NCBI GenBank assembly: GCA_001784535.1
Contig: MFRJ01000115.1
Span: 1 to 13,923, forward strand
DNA: 13,923 nt
Direction of reading: 5' to 3'
Source of the DNA: Candidatus Melainabacteria bacterium GWA2_34_9
GTDB taxonomy: Bacteria; Cyanobacteriota; Vampirovibrionia; Gastranaerophilales; UBA9971
Shown here: positions 6,784 to 13,269 of the stretch, in pieces
How positions within the stretch are numbered: the first letter of the stretch is position 1
How the letters are laid out: each line of letters opens with the position of its first letter
Position numbers and translations under genes: made by a program
The notes under the pieces: model-generated
Database searches by the model: none
Seen by the model: the letters and a program-made list of their open reading frames with translations, nothing else
Told to the model about the DNA's origin: nothing

Positions 6784-7598
6784 AGTTCTTTCTCCATTAA
6801 TATGCTTATTCTCTTTGCTAGTTCGACATGTGATTTGTGACCTGCTTCTTTAGCGATTATATGCGCTTTTAAATTAAGCGGGTTAACATCTAACAGGTTT
6901 AAATCACCGATTAAATCCAATATTTTGTGTTTTATAGGTTCATATTCTGATCTTAGCTCGGTTGTATAACCATTGTCCGTAAGGCCAACTGTGTTTTCAG
7001 CACTCACTCCAAGAGCAAGCCCCATTTGTTGAAATTTTTCCAGATCCTTGAGGTAGCCAAATGTTCTAGCTTCAATAATCTGCTGTTTATTTTGACTTAA
7101 ATTATAGCTAATCCACCTGTTTTTTAAATCAGTGTGGTCAAAATCAACACAATAAGTAATTTGGAATTCTTCTGCAGGAAGAGCAGCTATAGAAGTTTTA
7201 TTTTCTGAATAAAAAACAGGTTCTAATAATTCTAATGGCTCTTTTGAATTATCATCTAAAATACCTGTTTCTTGAAAAAGCTCAAACCATTTTAAAGCAC
7301 TTCCGTCAAAAATAGGCATTTCTGAAGAATCCAGACATGCATTCAAAGAATTAATTTTTGCAAATGCGCATGCTGCCATAAAATGTTCAACCAGTATAAC
7401 TTTAGATGCGCCGTTTCCTAAGACAACGCAGTTTTCAGTAGAAATGACATTATACGGGCTTGCTAAAATCGGTTGTTCTGACCCTCTAATATAAAAGCGG
7501 ATTCCTTTTTCCTTTGACGGAAAAAGGGATACAGAGCTTTCTTTTCCAGACATTAGTGTTTTTCCGGATAAATTAATTTGTTTTTTAATAGTTGTCAT
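6768..7598 (-). CDS. lpxC: UDP-3-O-acyl-N-acetylglucosamine deacetylase, committed step of lipid A synthesis
   Basis: LpxC is a cytoplasmic zinc amidase that removes the acetyl group from UDP-3-O-acyl-GlcNAc. At 276 residues it is shorter than E. coli LpxC (305). Landmarks in order: VEHFMAA with Glu71 and zinc ligand His72; MPIFDGSA (94-101); EARTFGYLKDLE (176-187); KHKILDLIGDLNLL with zinc ligands His224 and Asp228; and AGHKSH with catalytic His254. All core residues are therefore present. The N-terminal motif that normally reads G-x-G-L-H-(S/T)-G is GKTLMSG here (12-18), so the usual His (His19 in E. coli) is Met16. The gene starts 8 bp after lpxD and overlaps fabZ by 16 bp, consistent with one operon. 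The ribosome site is weak, suggesting coupling to lpxD translation. The identification is firm; only the His substitution is odd. Confidence 0.95.
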   Translation of the reverse strand: MTTIKKQINLSGKTLMSGKESSVSLFPSKEKGIRFYIRGSEQPILASPYNVISTENCVVLGNGASKVILVEHFMAACAFAKINSLNACLDSSEMPIFDGSALKWFELFQETGILDDNSKEPLELLEPVFYSENKTSIAALPAEEFQITYCVDFDHTDLKNRWISYNLSQNKQQIIEARTFGYLKDLEKFQQMGLALGVSAENTVGLTDNGYTTELRSEYEPIKHKILDLIGDLNLLDVNPLNLKAHIIAKEAGHKSHVELAKRISILMEKELCQKN

Positions 7599-7606
7599 TA
7601 TATTAA

Positions 7607-8716
7607 TTAAAGGCCTTTTTTAAATTCTTCGATTTCCTTTTTTAGAGTTTTAAATTCTTCAATAAATTTCTTCGCATCACTCATAGTTTTCATCTGACGT
7701 GCAAATTCTTTTCTGTACATAGCAGGTGAGCCTACAACGATACTTTTTTCTGGGAAGCTCTTACTTACGCCTGCTTGTGCCATAACTATTGAATCTGCTC
7801 CAATATTTATGTGGTCTGCAACTCCGACTTGGCCGGCAAGCACAACTCTGTCGCCAATATTTACACTTCCAGATATTCCAACTTGTGAAATTATCAGACA
7901 ATTTTCTCCGATATTGCAGTTGTGTCCAATCATTGCAAGATTATCAATTTTAGTTCCTTTTCCAACAAAAGTATTTTCAACAGTTCCTTTGTCAATACAT
8001 ACATTTGCGCCGATTTCTACGTCATCGCTTATTGTTACTGAACCAATCGAAGGAATTTTAAAAATTGTTTGCTTTGAAAAATCTCCTTCTACATTTCCTT
8101 GCTGTTTTGCGGTCTCAACAGTTCCGGGATTTTCTGTGACAAAGCTAAATCCGTCTGCTGCAATACTTGTTCCGTGGTGGATTATTACGTTCTTTCCTAT
8201 TTTTGCAAAATCACCAATATTTACGCCGGGATAAAAAAGACAGTTATTTCCAATTTCGACGAATTTTCCTATATAAACATTTGCGACAAGCTTTGTATTG
8301 TCGCCTATTACAGCGCCTCTGCCCACTACTACATTAGGACCTATAGAAACATTCTGCCCTAAGTTTGCTTCTGGATGAATCACTGCTCTTTCATGAATTC
8401 CGACAGGTGCGTCTACAGGAATAGCAAATATATGCAATAATTTCATCATTGCAAGCTTTGGTCTTTCAACTTCTATTGTTGAAATATTTTCAATTTCTGA
8501 ACCCATGGGAACTACAGCAGCTTTTGCATTTGTAAAAGCAAGATTGGCTATTTCATCTTCTGTAATTGCAAGTGCAAGTGTAGTTTTATCTGCTGATTTT
8601 GGCGGAGCAAGACGTATAATTTCTATATCTTCGCCGATTTGATTGAGCATTCCGCCTATCATTTGATTTAATTCAGAAAGTTTATATGATTTGGTGTCTT
8701 CAAGTAGTGTTCCCAT
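7607..8716 (-). CDS. lpxD: UDP-3-O-acyl-glucosamine N-acyltransferase, third step of lipid A synthesis
   Basis: LpxD adds a 3-hydroxyacyl chain to the 2-amino group of UDP-3-O-acylglucosamine. Residues 1 to about 105 form the N-terminal uridine-binding-type domain (LAPPKSADKTTLALA, KAAVVPMG). From about 108 the hexapeptide beta-helix runs, with the catalytic His at 265 (IGHNCNIG; His239 in E. coli), SQVGISGS and LAGQVGVADH. The C-terminus is a charged helix (KKFIEEFKTLKKEIEEFKK), the usual ACP-contacting helical extension. The protein is 369 residues against about 341 in E. coli. Part of the difference is a polar insertion of roughly 20 residues between DGFSFVTE and KIPSIG (about 196-219). 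ATG 8716 is first in the lpxD-lpxC-fabZ-lpxA run. A 122-bp gap with no clear terminator separates it from ppsA upstream, so read-through is possible; only a weak TTGTAA-N16-TATTGT promoter candidate is visible there. Confidence 0.95.
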   Translation of the reverse strand: MGTLLEDTKSYKLSELNQMIGGMLNQIGEDIEIIRLAPPKSADKTTLALAITEDEIANLAFTNAKAAVVPMGSEIENISTIEVERPKLAMMKLLHIFAIPVDAPVGIHERAVIHPEANLGQNVSIGPNVVVGRGAVIGDNTKLVANVYIGKFVEIGNNCLFYPGVNIGDFAKIGKNVIIHHGTSIAADGFSFVTENPGTVETAKQQGNVEGDFSKQTIFKIPSIGSVTISDDVEIGANVCIDKGTVENTFVGKGTKIDNLAMIGHNCNIGENCLIISQVGISGSVNIGDRVVLAGQVGVADHINIGADSIVMAQAGVSKSFPEKSIVVGSPAMYRKEFARQMKTMSDAKKFIEEFKTLKKEIEEFKKGL

Positions 8717-8838
8717 AAGTAAGCTCTTACCCCTTATCTTTTCCTAACTTAGTTAATTTTATGATTAAAAAAGTGCATAAACAATAATTGGGATAAGAAT
8801 TGTTACAAGTGTGTGTATAGTAAAAGAATATAAATTTT

Positions 8839-11250
8839 TTACTTAATTTTTTTAAGTTTGGCTTCTGCTTCGTTCATGTTGCCGATGCCGCGAATTAAAG
8901 CATCAGAGTTGAAAGAAATGCTGTCTATGCCTTCTTTTACAAGAAATTCCGCAAAGGCAGGATAATCGCTCGGTGCCTGTCCACAAAGTCCTATTTTAAT
9001 TCCTGCTGTTTTAGCTTTTTTGATAGCTTGCGAAATAAGAATCTTAACTGCTTCATCCTGCTCATTGAATAATTTGTTTATTATCGAAGAATCTCTGTCT
9101 ATTCCCAGAGTTAGCTGAGTAAGATCATTTGAGCCAATAGAAAAACCGTCAAAAATCTTTGAGAACTCTTCTGCAAGAATTACATTGCTTGGTATTTCAA
9201 TCATAACATAAACTTCTAGATGATTTTCACCTCTTTTTAACCCGTAAGTTTCCATAATATTAAGAACTTTTTTACCTTCCTCAATAGTTCTACAAAAAGG
9301 AATCATTAATTTTACGTTATCAAGTCCCATATCTTCTCGAACTCTTTTCATTGCTTTGCATTCCAGAGCAAAACCTTCTTTATATCTGATATTATAATAC
9401 CTTGATGCTCCCCTGAATCCTAACATCGGGTTTTCTTCCAGTGGTTCAAATTCTTTTCCGCCTATTAAATTGGCATATTCGTTAGTTTTAAAATCGCTCA
9501 TTCTTACTATTACGTCATTCGGATAAAATGCAGCCGCTATCATCGCTACAGCTTGCGAAAGCTGATCGACAAAATATTCTTCTTTATCTTCATAAAGATA
9601 AGTAATCTCTTCGATTTCTGCTTTTGCTTCTAAATCTTCCAGTTTATTAAATTTAACCAAAGCCATAGGGTGAATTTTAATAGCGTTGCTGATAACAAAT
9701 TCAAGACGCATTAAGCCTACTCCTTTATTAGGAAGGAACGAAAGCTTAAATGCCTGATCAGGATCGCCTAAAATTAACATAGGCATAGTTTTTGGCATTT
9801 TTATTTTTTTGGTGTTGATTTCTTCTTCATCCCAGTCAAGAATTCCGTCATAAATTATTCCGTTTTCTCCTTCTAGGCATGAAACTGTAATTTCTTGACC
9901 ATCCTGTATAACTTGTGTTGCATTACCCGTACCTACTATAGCAACAGCTCCTACTTCTCTTGCGACAATTGCCGCATGGCTTGTTCTGCCGCCTTTGTCA
10001 GTTACAATCGCGGAGGCTTTTTTAAGTATTGGGTCCCAGTCAGGAGTTGTAATGCTTGCTACAAGGATTTCACCTTTTTGAAGTTTATAAGCTTCTTCAG
10101 GTGAACTTAAAACTCTGGCTCTACCTGCAGCTATTTTGTTTCCAACACTTTTTCCCATAGCAAGAATTTTGCTTCTTTTTTTAAGTTTGTAATCATAAAT
10201 TTTAAAAGGTTCTTTTTTGCTTGAAAATACAGTTTCTGATCGGGCTTGCACTATAAAAAGTTCGCTAGTCAGTCCATCTTTAGCCCATTCTATATCCATT
10301 GGTCTTCTGTAATGCTCTTCTATAATCATTGACCATTTTGCAATTTTTTCAATTTCTTCATCGTTCATTATAAATTGTTTTCTTTTTTCATCAGGTGTAT
10401 CAACGTTTATGACGAGCTTATCTGCTTCAATAACATGATTTTCGATGTCTTCGGCATAAATCATAGTTTTTGATTTACTGCCGAGTTTTTTTGAAATTAT
10501 AGATTTTTTATTTCTTTTTAAAGCAGGTTTAAAAATATAAAATTCATCAGGATTTACTGTGCCCTGCACGACATTTTCTCCTAAACCCCAGCTGCCTGTT
10601 AAAAACACAACTTTTTCAAACCCGGTTTCTGTATCAATAGTAAATCCAACTCCTGAACATGCTTTGTCGGAGCGAACCATTTTCTGTATTCCAATAGAAA
10701 GAGCTACTTTCATGTGGTGAAAATTATTGTCTTCCCTGTATTTAATCGCTCTATCTGTAAAAAGTGACGCGTAACATTTTTTACATGCATCAATAAGATC
10801 TTCTTCATTTCTTATATTCAAATATGTTTCCTGTTGCCCTGCAAAACTCGCAGTCGGAAGATCTTCAGCAGTTGCGCTGCTCCTGACTGCAACCTGAATT
10901 TTAAAGTCGTACTTTGCTTCTAAATCCCTGTAATATTCAACTATTTCATCTTGAATTTCTGCAGGTATTTCGGAATCTAAAATTAGTTGACGTGCTTGTT
11001 TACCAACTTCACTAAGGTTTGAAAAATTTTTTGTGTCGAGAGTTCTAAAAAGATTTTTTAATGGATCATATAATCTGTTTACTTCAAGAAGTTTCCAGTA
11101 TGCCTGCGAAGTTACAGCAAAACCGTCAGGTATATTTACCCCTTTTGGGGTTAATTTCTGGAACATTTCGCCCAGAGAAGCGTTTTTGCCGCCAACTATA
11201 TTTATGTCATTTATATCAATTTCAGAAAAAGTTTTTATGTAATCTGTCAT
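8839..11250 (-). CDS. ppsA: Phosphoenolpyruvate synthase
   Basis: PEP synthase converts pyruvate and ATP to PEP, AMP and phosphate, for gluconeogenesis. From ATG 11250 the protein is 803 residues, close to E. coli PpsA. Domains in order: N-terminal ATP-grasp (about 17-340; GGKNASLGEM, AVRSSATAEDLPTASFAGQ, TGSWGLGENVVQG); the phosphohistidine swivel domain with GGRTSHAAIVAREVG and phosphorylated His425; and the C-terminal pyruvate/PEP barrel with GFSIGSNDLTQLTLGIDRD and GLCGQAPSDYP holding catalytic Cys756. Pyruvate phosphate dikinase is less likely because the protein is shorter than its usual ~875 residues. ATG 11250 has an ideal AGAAGGA ribosome site eight bases upstream; an in-frame GTG at 11268 would place that site inside the gene, so I reject it. 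A terminator-like hairpin lies about 40 bp upstream. No PEP synthase regulatory protein gene adjoins it. Confidence 0.95.
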   Translation of the reverse strand: MTDYIKTFSEIDINDINIVGGKNASLGEMFQKLTPKGVNIPDGFAVTSQAYWKLLEVNRLYDPLKNLFRTLDTKNFSNLSEVGKQARQLILDSEIPAEIQDEIVEYYRDLEAKYDFKIQVAVRSSATAEDLPTASFAGQQETYLNIRNEEDLIDACKKCYASLFTDRAIKYREDNNFHHMKVALSIGIQKMVRSDKACSGVGFTIDTETGFEKVVFLTGSWGLGENVVQGTVNPDEFYIFKPALKRNKKSIISKKLGSKSKTMIYAEDIENHVIEADKLVINVDTPDEKRKQFIMNDEEIEKIAKWSMIIEEHYRRPMDIEWAKDGLTSELFIVQARSETVFSSKKEPFKIYDYKLKKRSKILAMGKSVGNKIAAGRARVLSSPEEAYKLQKGEILVASITTPDWDPILKKASAIVTDKGGRTSHAAIVAREVGAVAIVGTGNATQVIQDGQEITVSCLEGENGIIYDGILDWDEEEINTKKIKMPKTMPMLILGDPDQAFKLSFLPNKGVGLMRLEFVISNAIKIHPMALVKFNKLEDLEAKAEIEEITYLYEDKEEYFVDQLSQAVAMIAAAFYPNDVIVRMSDFKTNEYANLIGGKEFEPLEENPMLGFRGASRYYNIRYKEGFALECKAMKRVREDMGLDNVKLMIPFCRTIEEGKKVLNIMETYGLKRGENHLEVYVMIEIPSNVILAEEFSKIFDGFSIGSNDLTQLTLGIDRDSSIINKLFNEQDEAVKILISQAIKKAKTAGIKIGLCGQAPSDYPAFAEFLVKEGIDSISFNSDALIRGIGNMNEAEAKLKKIK

Positions 11251-11286
11251 AACTTTATTCCTTCTCACTTTGCCCTATATAACATT

Positions 11287-11317
11287 AAAAGAGTCCGATG
11301 GTTTTTTCATCGGACCT
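11287..11317 (-). terminator. Terminator-like hairpin in the ppsA leader (possible attenuator)
   Basis: On the minus strand GTCCGATG/CATCGGAC (11308-11315 with 11293-11300) pairs perfectly around a 7-nt A-rich loop, plus one G-U pair. It is followed by UCUUUU (11292-11287). The structure ends about 37 bp upstream of the ppsA start. No minus-strand gene ends here, so it could attenuate ppsA or block antisense read-through from the amidohydrolase gene. The remaining divergent spacer (11318-11442) is AT-rich, and I see no convincing -35/-10 pair in it. Confidence 0.5.
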
Positions 11318-11442
11318 TTTCATTGAATTTATTGTCTTTTGGTATTATTTTTGTAAAGTTTTATTAATATTTATAAATATAACTGTTAACTTTTTGTCTT
11401 CAGCAACTTTTAAGCTATTAGTTATAAATATGAGAAAGAAAT

Positions 11443-11856
11443 ATGAATATTCAATCAAATCATCAGCAAAAACAAATAGGCTTCGGGACACATATATTGT
11501 CTGGAAAAAATATTTCACCTGAACAAGTTAATGTTGTTTTGGAATTTGCTAAAAAAATTGCAAATGATAATAAGCCTTATACTCTAACTATAGATACTTT
11601 TAATAAAAGAAGACTGGTCGGTATGATAACAGCAGAAGACGGTTCTTCTTTAGGAATAGCTTATGCCGGATTGTTTAATTCGAGTAAAAACGGTTTTGAT
11701 AAATTACATAAAAAAATAGAAAGAATTTATAAAAACATACCTAGCGCGCTCAAAGAACACAAAAATTACTTAAAAAGAAAAGCTGAACGCATTAAAGCTA
11801 AAGAAACACCGCCTAAATTAAGCACAAACCCGATAATTAGATGGTTTCAACAGTAA
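11443..11856 (+). CDS. Hypothetical small basic protein
   Basis: The product is 137 residues and matches no family I recognise. An N-terminal polar, Gln-rich segment leads into a compact region (about 15-80) that looks alpha/beta: ISPEQVNVVLEFAKKI is a probable helix, then YTLTIDTF and RRLVGMITAED look like strands. The rest is strongly basic and probably helical (for example KLHKKIERIYK and LKRKAERIKAKE), ending in IIRWFQQ. There is no signal peptide or membrane segment. The basic C-terminal half could contact nucleic acid or acidic membrane lipids, but this is inference. ATG 11443 is preceded by GAGAAAG. It is divergent from ppsA and converges on the amidohydrolase with one base between the two stop codons and no terminator. 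Confidence 0.7.
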   Translation: MNIQSNHQQKQIGFGTHILSGKNISPEQVNVVLEFAKKIANDNKPYTLTIDTFNKRRLVGMITAEDGSSLGIAYAGLFNSSKNGFDKLHKKIERIYKNIPSALKEHKNYLKRKAERIKAKETPPKLSTNPIIRWFQQ

Positions 11857-11857
11857 T

Positions 11858-12886
11858 TTAGTGAATTGGTATATCTAATGCTTTTAAACCGTTTGTTGTT
11901 GCGATGTTTACAAGCTCCTCAATATTATAATAACGGCAGCTTTCCAAAAGAAATCTTAATTCTGTCCACATATTTCCACTAGTGAAGGGTTTAAGCAGGT
12001 CTGCAATATTATCTGTCCCTATAGCAACATTAATTCCAGCTGGAATCATTTCTTCTACAGGAGCTATTGAATTGTGAATAGGTGCTAATTCTTCAGAGCG
12101 TTTTGAATCAATCCACGCTGTCGGGCAGGTTATAACGTTTAATTGTGCTTCTGACATTTTTTTGTACAATTCTTGCCTGTAATCTGCCTTGTGTGACCCT
12201 ACAGAAATACAATGGATCGCGGAAACTCTTCCTTGCATGTTGTGTTCGATTGTTTTGTCCGCAAGCTGTTCTGTTTCTTTTTCACCCGCTGTATTAAATT
12301 GATCAACATGAACATGAACCGGTTTATTTAATCTTTTTGCAGTTTCCATAAGAATATCGAGGTGTTCGTCTTCATGTCCGGCGTCTTTTGCAGGAAGTCC
12401 GCCGATAATATCAACAAATTCCGCGCCGAGATCAAACCATTTTCTTGCATGAGGATCGATTACGCCTTTTAGTGTCTGGTTTATGAACTTTATTTTTATA
12501 TCAGAGCCAATATTATCTATTAACATTTGTGCTGCCTGAATGCATTTGTCGCCTACAACTTCGTCTACGTCAATAAAAGTTCCCACTGCCTGCGCGTTTT
12601 GAAGAATCATTCTTTCAACTGTATAGGACATTCTGTCATATATCTGATTTACGGATGAATTTCTTTTGATAGAATCAACAAGAAACCATTTTTCTTTTAA
12701 AGTCGCATTTGCGAGATATAAAGTTTCAGGGGTTATTGTAAAAGCCCTGTCAATATGTGAATGAGTGTTTACAAATCCTCCGTTCTGAAAAATTTTTTCA
12801 ATTATTAAATCTTTCAAGACATTACCCGAATTTTTTACTTCTTTTTTAATTGGAGTTATATAGTTTATATTTTTTTGAACCACCAT
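11858..12886 (-). CDS. Cytosine-deaminase-like amidohydrolase
   Basis: This is a metal-dependent amidohydrolase of the cytosine deaminase/AtzC-like branch, expected to hydrolyse a ring C-N bond in the cytoplasm. The substrate is unknown. Numbering from the first ATG (12889): the HxH metal motif is NTHSHIDR (His43, His45); VHVHVDQFN supplies a third metal His (His194); AIHCISVG gives His226; and GTDNIAD gives the metal/catalytic Asp293. CPTAWIDSKR also fits the family. E. coli CodA has HCDE, with catalytic Glu217, where this protein has HVDQ, so Gln197 appears to replace the Glu. The start is ambiguous: ATGs lie at 12889 and 12886, and AGGAGG stands only 2 bases before the first, so 12886 (5-base spacing) is preferred. 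An intrinsic terminator and a small ORF lie just upstream, so expression may be attenuated. AT content and codon use resemble the neighbours. Confidence 0.85.
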   Translation of the reverse strand: MVVQKNINYITPIKKEVKNSGNVLKDLIIEKIFQNGGFVNTHSHIDRAFTITPETLYLANATLKEKWFLVDSIKRNSSVNQIYDRMSYTVERMILQNAQAVGTFIDVDEVVGDKCIQAAQMLIDNIGSDIKIKFINQTLKGVIDPHARKWFDLGAEFVDIIGGLPAKDAGHEDEHLDILMETAKRLNKPVHVHVDQFNTAGEKETEQLADKTIEHNMQGRVSAIHCISVGSHKADYRQELYKKMSEAQLNVITCPTAWIDSKRSEELAPIHNSIAPVEEMIPAGINVAIGTDNIADLLKPFTSGNMWTELRFLLESCRYYNIEELVNIATTNGLKALDIPIH

Positions 12887-12925
12887 CATTTCCTCCTTCT
12901 TGTTTATGTTTTATTTTCCTTTTCT

Positions 12926-13060
12926 TTAAAATCTGTATAAAAAAAGAGAAGAATTTAAATTCTTCTCTTTTAAAATATATAAATTCAATGAACTTTTAAT
13001 GAAAGAAATACAATGTCTTCGCACTTGTATAAGCTTATGTCTTTCTCCCATCAATCCCAT
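12926..13060 (-). CDS. Possible 44-residue small protein or leader peptide upstream of the amidohydrolase
   Basis: ATG 13060 is preceded by AAGGA with 7 bases of spacing and lies about 33 nt downstream of a predicted transcription start. It reads 44 codons (beginning MGLMGERHKL) to a TAA at 12926-12928, 37 bp before the amidohydrolase start. The peptide is basic, with 8 Lys/Arg and 2 His against 2 Glu, and has no clear membrane segment. Its last codons run through the terminator hairpin, so translation would interfere with termination, as in leader-peptide attenuation. No regulatory codon run is apparent. Chance is a real alternative: the transcript could be a short non-coding RNA ended by that terminator. 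Confidence 0.35.
   Translation of the reverse strand: MGLMGERHKLIQVRRHCISFIKSSLNLYILKEKNLNSSLFLYRF
12939..12971 (-). terminator. Intrinsic terminator upstream of the amidohydrolase (possible attenuator)
   Basis: Bases 12942-12971 are a perfect 30-bp palindrome (AAAAGAGAAGAATTT and its complement). On the minus strand the stem ends in a run of seven U (12945-12939). It lies 53 bp upstream of the amidohydrolase ATG and about 120 nt after the predicted start at 13093, so it would end a short leader RNA. The plus-strand T-run is only four bases, and no plus gene precedes it. Confidence 0.7.
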
Positions 13061-13099
13061 TAATTTATCCTTGTTTTATGTATTAGACAAATTGCTATT

Positions 13100-13128
13100 A
13101 ATTTAACCGTTTTTAATGAGCTTGTCAA
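13100..13128 (-). promoter_or_regulatory. Minus-strand promoter for the small ORF/amidohydrolase
   Basis: A perfect TTGACA (-35, 13123-13128 on the minus strand) stands exactly 17 bp from TAAATT (-10, 13100-13105, four of six matching TATAAT). The predicted start is near 13093. This is the best sigma-70-type promoter in the window and fits the downstream ribosome site at 13068-13072. Confidence 0.6.
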
Positions 13129-13136
13129 GTCTCATT
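13115..13136. promoter_or_regulatory. Operator-like dyad over the -35 element
   Basis: AATGAG-CTTG-T-CAAG-T-CTCATT is a near-perfect inverted repeat (AATGAG at 13115-13120, CTCATT at 13131-13136, inner CTTG/CAAG) with one extra base in the right half. It covers the whole -35 hexamer of the minus promoter, where a dimeric repressor would block polymerase. The regulator is not in the window. Confidence 0.5.
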
Positions 13137-13156
13137 GGTACTTAATTATGACAGAT

Positions 13157-13178
13157 ATTTGAAATATTATATTCAAAT
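13157..13178. promoter_or_regulatory. Second operator-like inverted repeat, upstream of the efflux gene promoter
   Basis: ATTTGAA (13157-13163) and TTCAAAT (13172-13178) form a perfect 7-bp inverted repeat with an 8-bp AT spacer. It sits 11 bp upstream of the plus-strand -35 candidate, a usual position for an activator or a divergent regulator. The AT-rich arms mean chance is a fair alternative. Confidence 0.35.
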
Positions 13179-13189
13179 TTAAGTTTATA

Positions 13190-13218
13190 TTGCACATTTT
13201 TGATTTTATTGTGATAAT
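13190..13218 (+). promoter_or_regulatory. Putative promoter of the outer membrane efflux gene
   Basis: GATAAT (13213-13218) is preceded by TGT, an extended -10 element. TTGCAC (13190-13195) stands 17 bp upstream, a weak -35. The predicted start is near 13225, giving a 45-nt leader to the ATG at 13270. Confidence 0.45.
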
Positions 13219-13269
13219 TAGTAAATATAACAACTGTATGAATGATAACAAAATTCTAAAAGGTTTAAT

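Noticed and set aside
7809..8362. Plus-strand open frames inside lpxD
   Set aside because: They lie antisense to a clearly conserved lpxD, are hydrophobic/Ser-Pro-rich mirror translations and lack ribosome sites.
11251..11268. GTG start extending PEP synthase by six residues
   Set aside because: The extension would encode the ribosome site (AGAAGGA) ideally placed for ATG 11250, and the extra residues do not resemble the family N-terminus.
12972..13093. Known riboswitch in the amidohydrolase leader
   Set aside because: A GAAAG/CTTTC stem with a nested TACAA/TTGTA stem can be drawn, but I see no match to purine, preQ1, THF or other consensus cores; a covariance-model search would be needed to exclude it.
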